The notes: generated by a model not told the origin, from the letters alone. Shown: positions 17,358 through 26,602, counted from the stretch's first letter. The stretch: DNA of 64,000 bases from JALORV01 sp963780715 (GCA_963780715.1 CAWADK010000018.1:1-64000), one strand, 5' to 3'. A program made the numbers and translations.

Positions 17358-18032
17358 ATGGGCACCGTCCTCGTCATCGGCGCGTCGCGCGGCATCGGCC
17401 TCGAGTTCGCGCGGCAGTACGTGGCGGACGGCGCGCGGGTCATCGGGACCGTGCGCCGCGCCGAGGACGTGGCCAGGCTGCGGGAGATGGGGGCCCGGCC
17501 GCTGCTGCTCGATGTGGTCGACGAGGCGACGGTGGCCGAGTTCGGCGTGCATCTGCACGGCGAGAAGCTCGACGTCGCCATCTACAACGCCGGCGTCTAT
17601 GGTCCCCGGACCAGCGCGATCGCCGCGCCGGGAGGGCTGGACTTCGACTCCGTCATGCACACCAATGTGCGCGCTCCGATGCAGCTGATTCCGCAACTCG
17701 TGCCCGGCCTGGCGGCGGCCGGCGGCAAGTTCGCCATCGTTTCCAGCCGCATGGGCTCGATTTCGCTGATGAGCAGCACCTCCGGTTGGCTGTACCGCAC
17801 CAGCAAGGCCGCCGCCAATGCCGCACTGCGCGCGGCCGCGATCGAACTCGGAACGCAGGGTATTGTCTGCATCGCATTTCATCCGGGCTGGGTGCGCACG
17901 GACATGGGCGGCGCCGGAGCCGACATCGATGCGGCCACCAGTGTCGCCGGGATGCGACGGGTGCTGGCAACGGCCAACGCCTCGCAGAACGGCAAGTTCC
18001 TCAACTTCAACGGCGAGCAGCTCGCCTGGTAG
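17358..18032 (+). CDS. SDR family oxidoreductase
   Basis: A 224-aa short-chain dehydrogenase with VIGASRGIGLEFARQ at the N-terminus, NAGVYG in the middle and the YRTSKAAANAAL catalytic segment. The C-terminal loop HPGWVRTDMGG is typical of the CsgA/carbonyl-reductase-like SDR subgroup. ATG 17358 follows gctgagcaacggc. It lies 13 nt upstream of the RidA gene, probably one transcript. The substrate is unknown. Confidence 0.85.
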   Translation: MGTVLVIGASRGIGLEFARQYVADGARVIGTVRRAEDVARLREMGARPLLLDVVDEATVAEFGVHLHGEKLDVAIYNAGVYGPRTSAIAAPGGLDFDSVMHTNVRAPMQLIPQLVPGLAAAGGKFAIVSSRMGSISLMSSTSGWLYRTSKAAANAALRAAAIELGTQGIVCIAFHPGWVRTDMGGAGADIDAATSVAGMRRVLATANASQNGKFLNFNGEQLAW

Positions 18033-18045
18033 GACTCGACTCACG

Positions 18046-18438
18046 ATGAGCGATCGACGCCTGATTTCCTCGGGTTCGGCCTTCGAAGCCGTGGCGGGTT
18101 ACAGCCGCGCGGTGGTCGAAGGCGACTACGTCCACGTGGCCGGGACGACCGGCTTCGATTACGCTGCGATGACGATCGACTCCGATCTCCTCGCGCAGAC
18201 CCACCAATGTTTCCGCAACATCGCCTCCGCGCTCGAGCAGGCCGGCTGCTCGCTCGACGACGTCGTGCGGGTGCGCTACTACCTGACCGATGCTGCGGCG
18301 TTCGAGCGTGTCGCCCCGGTCTGCGGCCAGTACTTCAAGACCGCCCGCCCCGCCGCCACGGCGATCGTCTGCGGGCTGGTCGATGCGCGCATGAAGATCG
18401 AGATCGAGGTCACTGCACGGCGACACTCATGGAGCTAG
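18046..18438 (+). CDS. RidA family (YjgF/UK114) protein
   Basis: A 130-aa RidA-superfamily protein. It begins RRLISSGSAFEAVAGYSRAV, has VHVAGTTGFD, and ends with the family tail ARMKIEIEVTARR. RidA proper deaminates reactive enamine/imine intermediates. This copy has C-terminal CGLVDARMKIEIE rather than the E. coli RidA arginine context, so it may belong to a Rid subgroup of unknown substrate. It is cotranscribed with the SDR just upstream. Confidence 0.86.
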   Translation: MSDRRLISSGSAFEAVAGYSRAVVEGDYVHVAGTTGFDYAAMTIDSDLLAQTHQCFRNIASALEQAGCSLDDVVRVRYYLTDAAAFERVAPVCGQYFKTARPAATAIVCGLVDARMKIEIEVTARRHSWS

Positions 18439-18485
18439 TCCTGCACCGGTCCGGCGTGTCGGCGGCTGCCCGAGGGAGCGCCTGA

Positions 18486-18974
18486 GTGCCACTGCAGGTC
18501 TTCATTGCCATCATCTTTGGCATCTGCTCGTGGCTCGGGCTCGCCACCATCGAACCGCTGATGCGCAGCTTCGCCACCGAGGCCGGCATGGCCTCGTGGC
18601 TCTTCGTCGCCGTGCCGGGCCTGCTCGCCATGATCTTCGCGGTCATGGCCTACGTCGACGCCGTGAATCTCGTGACCGGCATGCTCAAGTCCCTGTCGCG
18701 CGCGCTGCTGGTCGGACTCGCGACCTGGATCGCTGTCGCGATCTTCATTGCGTGGCTCTGGTGCCCGGCGCACAACGCACTGCGTTGCTTCTCGAACTCG
18801 CTGATCGCCAGTGGAATCATCGGTGGCGGCCCGCTGCTGATCGGCGCGCTGGTGGCCGGCAGCATCGTCGGTCTGGTGATGCGCCGGCGGCCGACCTGGA
18901 TATCCTTCGGCGACCCGCGGGTGATCCTGAGCGATCCGGCACCGAATCTGGACGCGCCTACCGATGCTCGCTGA
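18486..18974 (+). CDS. Four-helix hypothetical membrane protein
   Basis: A 162-aa membrane protein starting at GTG 18486. Four hydrophobic segments are visible (about residues 4-24, 38-58, 73-92 and 108-130). The cytoplasmic tail contains the polar sequence MRRRPTWISFGDPR. Its end overlaps the start of the acyl-CoA dehydrogenase by 11 nt, suggesting coupled translation. No family is recognised with confidence. Confidence 0.7.
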   Translation: MPLQVFIAIIFGICSWLGLATIEPLMRSFATEAGMASWLFVAVPGLLAMIFAVMAYVDAVNLVTGMLKSLSRALLVGLATWIAVAIFIAWLWCPAHNALRCFSNSLIASGIIGGGPLLIGALVAGSIVGLVMRRRPTWISFGDPRVILSDPAPNLDAPTDAR

Positions 18975-20088
18975 GGAACACCTGCAGCTGCGCGACGCGC
19001 TGCGCGACTTCGCGACGCAGCGGCTCGCCCCGTTTGCTGCGCAATGGGACCGTCAGGCGACATACCCGCGCGAAGCGCTGAAGGAACTGGCGGCGCTCGG
19101 AACGTTCGGCATCGCGGTGCCCGAGGACTACGGCGGCGCCGGCATGGACTACACGGCGCTGGCGGTGGCGCTGGAAGAGATCGCCGCAGGTGATGGCGCG
19201 ACATCGACGATTATCAGCGTCAACAACTGCCCGGTCTGCTCGATCCTCATGGCCTGGGCGAGCGAAGAGCAGAAGCAGCGTTTCCTCGTGCCGCTGGCCC
19301 GCGGCGACATGCTCGGTGCCTTCTGCCTGACCGAGCCGCATGTGGGGTCGGAGGCCTCGGGCCTGCGCACCAGCGCGGTGAGGCAGGGTGACCATTGGGT
19401 GCTGAATGGCGTCAAGCAGTTCATCACCAGCGGCAAGAATGCGGATGTCGCGATCGTGCTCGCGGTGACCGAAAAGGCCGCCGGCAAGCGCGGCATCAGC
19501 GCCTTCATCGTCGAGACTTCGACCCCGGGCTACATCGTCGCGCGCATCGAGGAAAAGCTCGGCCAGCATGCGTCGGACACCGCGCAGATCCTGTTCGAGA
19601 ATTGCCGGGTACCAGCGGCCAACCTGATCGGTGACGAAGGGGCGGGTTACAAGATCGCGCTCTCGGGGCTCGAGGGTGGCCGCATCGGCATCGCCGCGCA
19701 GTCGCTGGGCATGGCCCGTGCCGCTTACGACGCCGCGCTCAGCTATGCCCGCGAACGGGTGGCGTTCGGCCAGCCGATCTTCCAGCACCAGGCCGTTCAG
19801 TTCCGACTGGCGGACATGGCCACGCAGATTGAAGCGGCGCGCCAGCTGATCCACCACGCGGCGGCGCTGAAGGATGCCGGGCAGCCGTGCCTGAAGCAGG
19901 CGGCGATGGCCAAGCTCTTCGCCTCCGAGATGGCCGAGCGCGTCTGTTCGGACGCGATCCAGATCCACGGCGGCTACGGCTACGTCAGCGACTTTCCGGT
20001 CGAACGCATCTATCGCGACGTGCGCGTGTGCCAGATCTACGAGGGCACGAGCGACATCCAGCGCATCCTGATCGCGCGGAATTTGTAG
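18964..20088 (+). CDS. Short/branched-chain acyl-CoA dehydrogenase
   Basis: A 374-aa acyl-CoA dehydrogenase. It has LTEPHVGSEASGL and FITSGKNAD in the middle domain, RVAFGQPIFQHQAVQF in the C-terminal domain, and the catalytic Glu in YEGTSDIQR (E360), as in SCAD/MCAD-type enzymes and unlike LiuA in this window. Likely substrates are short or 2-methyl-branched acyl-CoAs. Its place near liu genes would suit isoleucine/valine catabolism, but this is inferred. Confidence 0.88.
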   Translation: MLAEEHLQLRDALRDFATQRLAPFAAQWDRQATYPREALKELAALGTFGIAVPEDYGGAGMDYTALAVALEEIAAGDGATSTIISVNNCPVCSILMAWASEEQKQRFLVPLARGDMLGAFCLTEPHVGSEASGLRTSAVRQGDHWVLNGVKQFITSGKNADVAIVLAVTEKAAGKRGISAFIVETSTPGYIVARIEEKLGQHASDTAQILFENCRVPAANLIGDEGAGYKIALSGLEGGRIGIAAQSLGMARAAYDAALSYARERVAFGQPIFQHQAVQFRLADMATQIEAARQLIHHAAALKDAGQPCLKQAAMAKLFASEMAERVCSDAIQIHGGYGYVSDFPVERIYRDVRVCQIYEGTSDIQRILIARNL

Positions 20089-20100
20089 TCTGTCGCCGGC

Positions 20101-20233
20101 GCGTACGCATTCGCTGCGCGAATGCACGTGCGCTTCGGCGAGTTCAATGGCGCGGCGGACTTGGGGCGGCCCGGCGCCCGCCGCGTGTACAAGATCAGGG
20201 TACGGCCCGGCGCCCGGCCCGATTGCAAGATCA
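20101..20233. repeat. Intergenic hairpin repeat, copy B with partial duplication
   Basis: The unit reads GTAC, an 8-bp perfect stem GCATTCGC/GCGAATGC with loop TGC (about 20107-20125), ACGTGC, a 32-nt spacer, then a GGGCG/CGCCC hairpin and a TACAAGATCAG tail. The second hairpin and tail recur at about 20201-20233 (cggcccggcgcccg then ttgcaagatcag), a tandem half-copy. Copy C at 28.7 kb has the same layout with different, complementary stem bases. It fills the gap between an acyl-CoA dehydrogenase and dapB. Confidence 0.7.
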
Positions 20234-20243
20234 GAGGAAAAAC

Positions 20244-21038
20244 ATGCGCGTGATACTGGCGGGAGCAACGGGATGGGCGGGCTCCGCGGTCGCACGCGGG
20301 ATCGCGCGGAGCAAGGACCTGCAACTGGTCGCGGCAGTTGCGCGCACCGCGGCGGGACAGACACTCGGCGCCGCACTCGGCGAACCGGCCATCACAGCCC
20401 CGGTGCATGCGACTGCAAAAGCAGCGCTCGTGACGCCGTGCGACGTGTTCGTCGAATTCACCAAGCCGGACAGCGCCAGGGCGAACGTCCTGGCGGCGCT
20501 CGAAGCCGGAGCCCACGTGGTGGTCGGCACGTCCGGTCTGAGCGATGAGGACTACACCGAGATCGACACTGTCGCGCGTCGCACCGGGCGCGGCGTGCTG
20601 GCCTGCGGCAACTTCGCGCTGACGGTGGTGCTGCTGCAGCGCTTCGCGGAGATCGCCGCGCGCTACCTCGATCACTTCGAGATCATCGACTACGCACACG
20701 AGGACAAGCCGGACGCACCGTCCGGCACCGCGCGCGAACTGGCGTTCCGGCTCGGTCAGGTCAAGGCGCCCCATTCTGGCGTACCGCTCGACCAGGTGCG
20801 CGGCCCGCGTGAAGCGCGCGGTGCGACGCTCAATGGCGTGCAGGTGCATTCGGTGCGGCTGCCGGGCTACGTGATCGGCGTCGAAGCCGTTTTCGGCGCG
20901 CCCGGCCAGCGACTGCACCTTGCGCATCACGCGGGATCGAGCGCGGAGCCGTATGTCGACGGCACGCTGCTGGCGATCCGCCAGGTCGCAACCCTGAAGG
21001 GCGTGCATCGCGGCCTCGATGCGGTGATGTCGCTGTAG
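20244..21038 (+). CDS. dapB: Divergent 4-hydroxy-tetrahydrodipicolinate reductase
   Basis: A 264-aa DapB-family oxidoreductase with the nucleotide site GATGWAGSAVARGI (usual DapB has GxxGRMG), VVVGTSGLS and the substrate-binding motif HEDKPDAPSGTA. Canonical DapB catalyses NAD(P)H-dependent reduction in lysine biosynthesis and usually carries a HH pair before K-x-DAPSGTA; here the stretch is YAHEDK. This variant is therefore likely a DapB paralogue, or the only copy of an atypical type. ATG 20244 follows cagaggaaaaac. Confidence 0.75.
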   Translation: MRVILAGATGWAGSAVARGIARSKDLQLVAAVARTAAGQTLGAALGEPAITAPVHATAKAALVTPCDVFVEFTKPDSARANVLAALEAGAHVVVGTSGLSDEDYTEIDTVARRTGRGVLACGNFALTVVLLQRFAEIAARYLDHFEIIDYAHEDKPDAPSGTARELAFRLGQVKAPHSGVPLDQVRGPREARGATLNGVQVHSVRLPGYVIGVEAVFGAPGQRLHLAHHAGSSAEPYVDGTLLAIRQVATLKGVHRGLDAVMSL

Positions 21039-21045
21039 GCGCAGG

Positions 21046-21812
21046 ATGACAGCCGACTCGACCCAGCGCTTTTCCGACCGTGTCGAGGCCTATCTCGCCG
21101 GCCGTCCGCGGTACCCGGCCGAACTGGTTTCTCACCTCGAGACGCTGGGTGCATTGCCGCACGCCGGCGTCGTCGCCGACATCGGTGTCGGCACCGGACT
21201 GTCGGCCGAGCCATTCCTTGCCGCCGGGCATCGCGTCATCGGTGTCGAGCCCAATGCACCGATGCGCGCGGCGGGCGTCGAGTACCTGGCGCGGTTTTCC
21301 ACGTACGAAGCCCGCGACGGCACCGCCGAGGCCACCGGGCTCGCACCGGGTTCGGTCGACCTGGTCATCGCCGGCCAGGCATTCCACTGGTTCGAGCCCG
21401 GCCGGTTCCGCGCGCGAGTCGCTGCGCATCCTGCGTCCGGGGGGCTGGGGCGCACTGATCTGGAACGATCGCGATCTCGCCGGCACGCCTTTTCTTGCGG
21501 GCTACGAAGCACTGCTGCTCGAATACGGCAACGACTATCAGGCGATCCGCTACAGGCACCAGGGTACCGACGCGATCCCCGTTTACTTCGGCGGCCGGGC
21601 TACCGGTCGCCTGGGAGTGGCGCCATCGGCGGAACATGAACTGGGCGATGCTCGCCGCGCTGGCAGGCTCGGCCTCGTACCTGCCCGCGCCAGGACAGGC
21701 CCGTCACGCCGAGCTGATGGTGGCGCTGCGTGCGCTGTTCGATTCGAATGCGGCGGGTGGCCGTGTCGAGTTGCGCTACACCTGTCGCGTGCACGCGGCT
21801 CCGCTCTCCTGA
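21046..21812 (+). CDS. Class I SAM-dependent methyltransferase (frameshifted)
   Basis: A UbiE/Ubie-like methyltransferase read in three successive frames. The N-terminal part has the SAM motif VADIGVGTG and VDLVIAGQAFHWF (frame from 21046). ESLRILRPGGWGALIWNDRD follows in the next frame after about 21405-21415 (tract ccgcgcgcgag). The C-terminal part WEWRHRRNMNW...VELRYTCRV is in the third frame after about 21588-21625. Each part is conserved, so homopolymer or CG-tract indels are likely. The total would be about 255 aa. The methyl acceptor is unknown. Confidence 0.75.
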
Positions 21813-21861
21813 GAACCGGCTCGGCAACCCGTAACATCCGCCTTTCCCGGTGAGGAGCCCC

Positions 21862-22467
21862 ATGGCCTCTGCAATCGAGTTCTACTTCGACTTTTCGTCG
21901 CCCTATTCCTACATCGCGTCGGAGCAGATCGAGGCGCTGGCCGCGCGCACAGCCCGCCCGCTGCAGTGGCGGCCGATCCTGCTGGGCGCCGTGTTCAAGG
22001 CTTCGGGCGGCGCTCCGCTGACCGAGGTCTACGGGCCCAAGGCGCGCTATGCGGTGCGCGACTTCGCGCGCTCGGCAGCCTTTGTCGGCGTACCGTACCG
22101 GCATCCGACGACCTTTCCGATCGGCGCGGTGGCAGCGTCGCGCGCGGTGCTGTGGCTGCAGCGCGAGCAATCAGCGAAGGCAGCGCCCTATATCCACGCG
22201 GTGTACCGGGCGTTCTTCGTCGACGACCGCAACGTCGGCGACGCCACCGTGGCGCTCGACATTGCCCAGTCGCTCGGCATCGACGGTGCCCGGCTCGCGG
22301 CGGGCGTGCAGGAAGAGGCGATCAAGACGGCATTGCGCGTGCAGGTGGAGCAGGCCATCGCGCGCGGCGTCTTCGGCGCACCGACGATCTTCGTCGATGG
22401 CGAGATGTTCTGGGGTCACGACCGGCTCGACCAGGTCGAGCGCTGGATCAGCCGCGGACCGTTCTAG
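21862..22467 (+). CDS. 2-Hydroxychromene-2-carboxylate isomerase / DsbA-like
   Basis: A 201-aa thioredoxin-fold protein of the kappa-class GST/HCCA isomerase family. The N-terminal FYFDFSSPYSYIAS carries the serine (S13, before Pro) that replaces the DsbA Cys and binds the glutathione thiol in this family. The C-terminal GVFGAPTIFVDGEMFWGHDRL is diagnostic. ATG 21862 follows ggtgaggagcccc. Known members isomerise naphthalene-pathway intermediates, but many genomic copies have unknown substrates. It is followed by a GST gene 15 nt later. Confidence 0.87.
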   Translation: MASAIEFYFDFSSPYSYIASEQIEALAARTARPLQWRPILLGAVFKASGGAPLTEVYGPKARYAVRDFARSAAFVGVPYRHPTTFPIGAVAASRAVLWLQREQSAKAAPYIHAVYRAFFVDDRNVGDATVALDIAQSLGIDGARLAAGVQEEAIKTALRVQVEQAIARGVFGAPTIFVDGEMFWGHDRLDQVERWISRGPF

Positions 22468-22482
22468 GGCAGGCCAGCACGC

Positions 22483-23085
22483 ATGACGACCGTCGTCTAC
22501 GGCACGAGCGCGTCCGGCAACTGCCACAAGGTGCGGATGGTGCTCGACATCACCGGGACCCCGTATGCCTGGCGCGAGGTCGACATCCTGCACGCCGGCA
22601 CGCGTTCACCCGAGTTCCTGCGCCTCAATCCCAATGGCAAGGTCCCCGTCGTCGTGCTCGACGACGGCACGGCCATTGCGGAGTCGAATGCGATCCTCTG
22701 GTACTTCGGCGAAGGCACGCGGCTGCTGCCCGATGACCGGCTCGGTCGAGCGCAGATGCTGCAGTGGATGTTCTTCGAGCAGTACACGCACGAGCCGGCC
22801 ATCGCAGTTGCACGTTTCCTCCGCGTGTTCCTGCAGAAGGACGATGATCCGCGGCTGCCGGAGCTGCTTGCCCGTGGCCATCGGGCGCTCGGGGTCATGG
22901 AGCAGCACCTGGCGACGCGGGACTACTTCGTCGGCGGGCGACTGAGTCTCGCCGACCTCGCACTCTTTGCGTACACCCACCGCGCCGGGGACGGCGGCTT
23001 CGACCTCGCCGCGTTTCCGGCCGTCCGTGCCTGGCTCGCCCGCTGCCGGGCCCAGCCGGGCGTCAGCGAGATGCCGACACGATGA
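22483..23085 (+). CDS. Glutathione S-transferase family protein
   Basis: A 200-aa GST with an N-terminal thioredoxin-like domain (YGTSASGNCHKVRMVL, then NPNGKVPVVVLDDGTAIAESNAI with the cis-Pro and the E-S glutathione contact). An all-helical C-terminal domain contains YFVGGRLSLADLALF. The catalytic Ser/Cys region is S9/S11-x-N-C. It overlaps the DinB gene by 4 nt. A role in detoxification or in a maleylacetoacetate-isomerase-like reaction cannot be distinguished. Confidence 0.88.
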   Translation: MTTVVYGTSASGNCHKVRMVLDITGTPYAWREVDILHAGTRSPEFLRLNPNGKVPVVVLDDGTAIAESNAILWYFGEGTRLLPDDRLGRAQMLQWMFFEQYTHEPAIAVARFLRVFLQKDDDPRLPELLARGHRALGVMEQHLATRDYFVGGRLSLADLALFAYTHRAGDGGFDLAAFPAVRAWLARCRAQPGVSEMPTR

Positions 23086-23669
23086 GCGAGCTCGCGCAGC
23101 TTCGCCTGCTGGCGCGTGCCAACCGGCTGGCCAATCACCGCCTGCAGGCCGCCTGCCTGCAACTCAGCGACACCGAGTTCACGGCGCCGCGCACGAGTTT
23201 CTTCCCCAGCCTCTGGGCCACGTTGAACCACATCCTGATCGTCGACTGGTACTACATCGCCGCGCTCCATCGTGAAGCGGACATGCGCAGGGCTTTCGCC
23301 AGTGAGACACCATTTGACCGCATGCCCGAACTCGCCGTGGCTCAGATCGAATCCGATCAGCGGCTGATCGCCTGGTGCGACGCCGCCGACGACGCGGCAC
23401 TGGACGCCGAAGTCGCGATGCAGCGTTCGGACTTCGTCCAGCGCGAGGCAGCGCGGTACGTGCTGATGCATCTCTTCACGCACCAGATCCATCACCGTGG
23501 GCAGGCGCACGCGATGCTGTCAGGCACTGGCGTGGCGCCGCCCCAGCTCGACGAGTTCCTGATGCCGAGCGAGAGCCGCTTCCGCGTCGACGACCTCGCC
23601 GCGCTCGGGTGGACCGAGACGGACCTCTTCGGTGGGCCGACTTTCGCAACTGCGCAAACAAGACCCTGA
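23082..23669 (+). CDS. DinB family protein
   Basis: A 195-aa DinB/YfiT four-helix-bundle protein. The metal-ligand histidines are visible in SLWATLNHILIVDWYY (His near residue 47) and HLFTHQIHHRGQAHAML (the H-x3-H pair near 131-135). Such proteins often act as thiol-dependent transferases or isomerases. It overlaps the GST gene upstream (ATGA) and the MFS gene downstream by one base (TGATG), suggesting a tightly coupled GST - DinB - MFS operon. Confidence 0.86.
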   Translation: MSELAQLRLLARANRLANHRLQAACLQLSDTEFTAPRTSFFPSLWATLNHILIVDWYYIAALHREADMRRAFASETPFDRMPELAVAQIESDQRLIAWCDAADDAALDAEVAMQRSDFVQREAARYVLMHLFTHQIHHRGQAHAMLSGTGVAPPQLDEFLMPSESRFRVDDLAALGWTETDLFGGPTFATAQTRP

Positions 23670-24919
23670 TGTCCCGCAAGCCGGCGCTTCCCTTCATCCT
23701 GATCACGGTCGTCATCGACGTGATGGGCTTCGGCCTGCTGCTGCCCGTGCTGCCAGCGCTGGTGGGCGAGTTCACGAGCAGCCGCGACGCGCAGACCTAC
23801 TGGTATGGCGCGATGATCGTTGCGTTCGGGCTGACGCAGTTCGTCTGCGCTCCCATCCTCGGCGCGCTGTCGGACCGCTACGGCCGGCGCCCGGTGCTGC
23901 TGCTGTCGATCGCCGGACTGGGATCGATGTTCCTGCTTTCGGCGCTGGTGCAGTCGGCGCAGGCGCTGGTCGCGCTTCGCATCATGGGCGGTGCGCTGGC
24001 TGCGAACTTTGCGGTCGCCAACGCCTACGTGGCCGACATCACGGCACCCGAAAAGCGCGCCAAGAGCTTCGGCATGATCGGCGCGGCGTTCGGCATCGGC
24101 TATGTCATCGGACCGATGGTCGGCGGCCTGCTGGGCGCCATCGACATACGGCTGCCGTTCTACGTGGCGGCCGCGCTGTCGGTGCTCAACCTGATGTACG
24201 GGTGGCTGGTTCTGCCGGAGTCACTGCCGAACCGCCCGCACGCCGAGCGACCTGCGTTCCAGTTCCGGCGGCTCAATCCGATCGGTTCACTCTATGGCCT
24301 GACGCGCCTGCGCAATGTCGGCGTGCTGGTGGCGGTGATCGCGCTGGCGAACCTCGCACAGTTCATCCTGCACAGCACCTGGGTGCTGTACACGCAGTTC
24401 CGCTTCGACTGGGGCCCGCGCGAAACCGGGCTGTCGCTGTTCGTCGTCGGCCTCATGGCCGCCGTAGTGCAGGGGGGCCTGCTGGGCTGGCTGCTGCGGC
24501 AGTTCGGCGAGCGCCGCCTCGTCATTGCAGGGCTGGCCTCGGGCACGCTGGCGTACGTGGCGTACGGGCTGACCACCGTCGGTTGGCTGATGTACGCCAT
24601 CATTTTCGCGAACCTGCTGGCCTTCGGCATCGGTCCCGCGCTGCACGCGATCATCTCGAAGGCCGCTGATCCGAAGGAACAGGGACTGGCGATGGGTTCG
24701 CTGTCCTCGATGAACTCGCTGCTGGCCGCCATCGCCCCGCTGCTGGGCGCCCCGCTGCTGGCGGAGGCGAGTCATCTGCCGGCCGGCGACTGGCGCATCG
24801 GTGCGCCCTTCTTCATGTCGGCCGCCCTGAGCCTGACCGCACTGGTGCTTGCCGTCGTCCACTTCCGGCGTCACCGCGAAAAGAACGTCGCCCACGTCGC
24901 CCCGCTGACGCACGGCTGA
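23669..24919 (+). CDS. MFS transporter, TetA/TCR-like drug antiporter family
   Basis: A 416-aa protein with twelve probable membrane helices. Motif A, GALSDRYGRRPVLL, lies between helices 2 and 3, and motif C-like GIGYVIGPMVGGLLG lies in helix 5. This is the pattern of the 12-TMS drug:H+ antiporter family including TetA. ATG 23669 overlaps the DinB stop. Linked GST and DinB genes suggest export of a small toxic compound or conjugate; the substrate is unknown. Confidence 0.9.
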   Translation: MSRKPALPFILITVVIDVMGFGLLLPVLPALVGEFTSSRDAQTYWYGAMIVAFGLTQFVCAPILGALSDRYGRRPVLLLSIAGLGSMFLLSALVQSAQALVALRIMGGALAANFAVANAYVADITAPEKRAKSFGMIGAAFGIGYVIGPMVGGLLGAIDIRLPFYVAAALSVLNLMYGWLVLPESLPNRPHAERPAFQFRRLNPIGSLYGLTRLRNVGVLVAVIALANLAQFILHSTWVLYTQFRFDWGPRETGLSLFVVGLMAAVVQGGLLGWLLRQFGERRLVIAGLASGTLAYVAYGLTTVGWLMYAIIFANLLAFGIGPALHAIISKAADPKEQGLAMGSLSSMNSLLAAIAPLLGAPLLAEASHLPAGDWRIGAPFFMSAALSLTALVLAVVHFRRHREKNVAHVAPLTHG

Positions 24920-24984
24920 TTCGCGCGGCTACCATTCGCCTGACGGCGCCGAGCCAGACGCCGCGACCCATCGAGACCACGACG

Positions 24985-26592
24985 ATGACCATCCTGGAGA
25001 CCCGGCTCAATCCGCGCAGCCCCGAGTTCAAGGCGAACGCGGAGGCGATGAACGCGCAGGCCGCCGACCTGAAGGCGAAGATCACCCAGGTCTCGGTCGG
25101 CGGCGGCGCCGAAGCGCGCGCCAAGCACACCGCGCGCGGCAAGCTGCTGCCACGCGACCGCGTGCAGCTGCTGCTCGATCCCGGGACGCCCTTTCTGGAG
25201 CTGTCGCAGCTCGCCGCGTGGGACATGTACGACGGTGCCGCACCGTCGGCCGGGATCATCACCGGCGTCGGCCGCGTCTCCGGCCGCGAATGCGTGATCG
25301 TCTGCAACGACGCGACCGTCAAGGGCGGCACCTACTACCCGATGACGGTGAAGAAGCACCTGCGGGCGCAGGAGATCGCGCGCGAGAACCGCCTGCCGTG
25401 CATCTACCTCGTCGACTCCGGCGGCGCCAATCTGCCGAACCAGGACGACGTGTTCCCCGACCGCGAACACTTCGGACGCATCTTCTACAACCAGGCGACG
25501 CTGTCGGCACAGGGCATCCCGCAGATCGCGGTCGTCCTGGGCTCGTGCACCGCGGGCGGCGCGTACGTGCCGGCGATGTCGGACGAGTCGATCATCGTCG
25601 CCAACCAGGGCACGATCTTCCTCGGCGGGCCGCCGCTGGTGAAGGCCGCGACCGGCGAGGTCGTCTCGGCCGAGGACCTCGGCGGCGGCGACGTCCACAC
25701 GCGGCTGTCGGGCGTGGCCGATCACCTGGCATCGAGCGATGCGCACGCGCTGGCTCTGGCGCGCCGCATCCTCGCGACGACCAACTACGTCAAGCCGAAC
25801 CCGCTGCAGCTGCGCGAGCCGCGCCGTCCGAAACTCGATCCGGCCGAGCTTTACGGAGTGATCCCGACCGACACGCGCAAGCCCTACGACGTGCACGAGG
25901 TCATCGCGCGCCTCGTCGACGGCTCGGAATTCGACGAGTGGAAGGCGCGCTTCGGCTCGACGCTGGTGACGGGCTTCGCCTGGATCCACGGCATGCCGGT
26001 CGGCATCATCGCCAACAACGGCATCCTATTTTCGGAGAGTGCACAGAAAGGCGCGCACTTCATCGAACTGTGCTGCCAGCGCAAGGTGCCGCTTGTCTTC
26101 CTGCAGAACATCTCCGGTTTCATGGTGGGCCGCAAGGTCGAGAACGAAGGCATTGCACGCCACGGCGCCAAGATGGTGACGGCCGTGTCGTGCGCGCAGG
26201 TGCCGAAGTTCACCGTGATCATCGGCGGGTCATTCGGTGCCGGCAATTACGGGATGTGCGGCCGCGCCTTCGGGCCGCGCTTCGTCTGGATGTGGCCGAA
26301 CGCACGCATCAGCGTCATGGGCGGCGAGCAGGCCGCCAGCGTTCTGGCCACGGTCCGGCGCGACAATATCGAGGCCAAGGGCGGGCGCTGGAGCGCGGAG
26401 GAAGAGCAGAAGTTCAAGGCGCCCATCCTGGCGCAGTACGAGCATCAGGGGCATCCCTATTACGCGACGGCGCGCCTTTGGGACGATGGCGTCATCGACC
26501 CGCTCGACACGCGCGAGACGCTGGCTCTGGCCCTGAGCGCCGCGCTGAACGCGCCGATACCGGACACGACCTTCGGCGTTTTCCGGATGTGA
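24985..26592 (+). CDS. liuB: Methylcrotonyl-CoA carboxylase, carboxyltransferase subunit
   Basis: A 535-aa carboxyltransferase beta subunit that transfers CO2 from biotin to 3-methylcrotonyl-CoA in leucine breakdown. Visible are the crotonase-like N-domain (RGKLLPRDRVQLLLDPGTPF, GSCTAGGAYVPAMSDE, IFLGGPPLVKAATGE) and the C-domain (GFAWIHGMPVGIIANNG, FLQNISGFMVG, GSFGAGNYGMCGRAF). The GNYGMCGRAF/WMWPNARISVMGG segment is typical of MCC rather than propionyl-CoA carboxylase. Its partner liuD lies 3.5 kb downstream. Confidence 0.93.
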   Translation: MTILETRLNPRSPEFKANAEAMNAQAADLKAKITQVSVGGGAEARAKHTARGKLLPRDRVQLLLDPGTPFLELSQLAAWDMYDGAAPSAGIITGVGRVSGRECVIVCNDATVKGGTYYPMTVKKHLRAQEIARENRLPCIYLVDSGGANLPNQDDVFPDREHFGRIFYNQATLSAQGIPQIAVVLGSCTAGGAYVPAMSDESIIVANQGTIFLGGPPLVKAATGEVVSAEDLGGGDVHTRLSGVADHLASSDAHALALARRILATTNYVKPNPLQLREPRRPKLDPAELYGVIPTDTRKPYDVHEVIARLVDGSEFDEWKARFGSTLVTGFAWIHGMPVGIIANNGILFSESAQKGAHFIELCCQRKVPLVFLQNISGFMVGRKVENEGIARHGAKMVTAVSCAQVPKFTVIIGGSFGAGNYGMCGRAFGPRFVWMWPNARISVMGGEQAASVLATVRRDNIEAKGGRWSAEEEQKFKAPILAQYEHQGHPYYATARLWDDGVIDPLDTRETLALALSAALNAPIPDTTFGVFRM

Positions 26593-26602
26593 GTGCCGCG
26601 CG

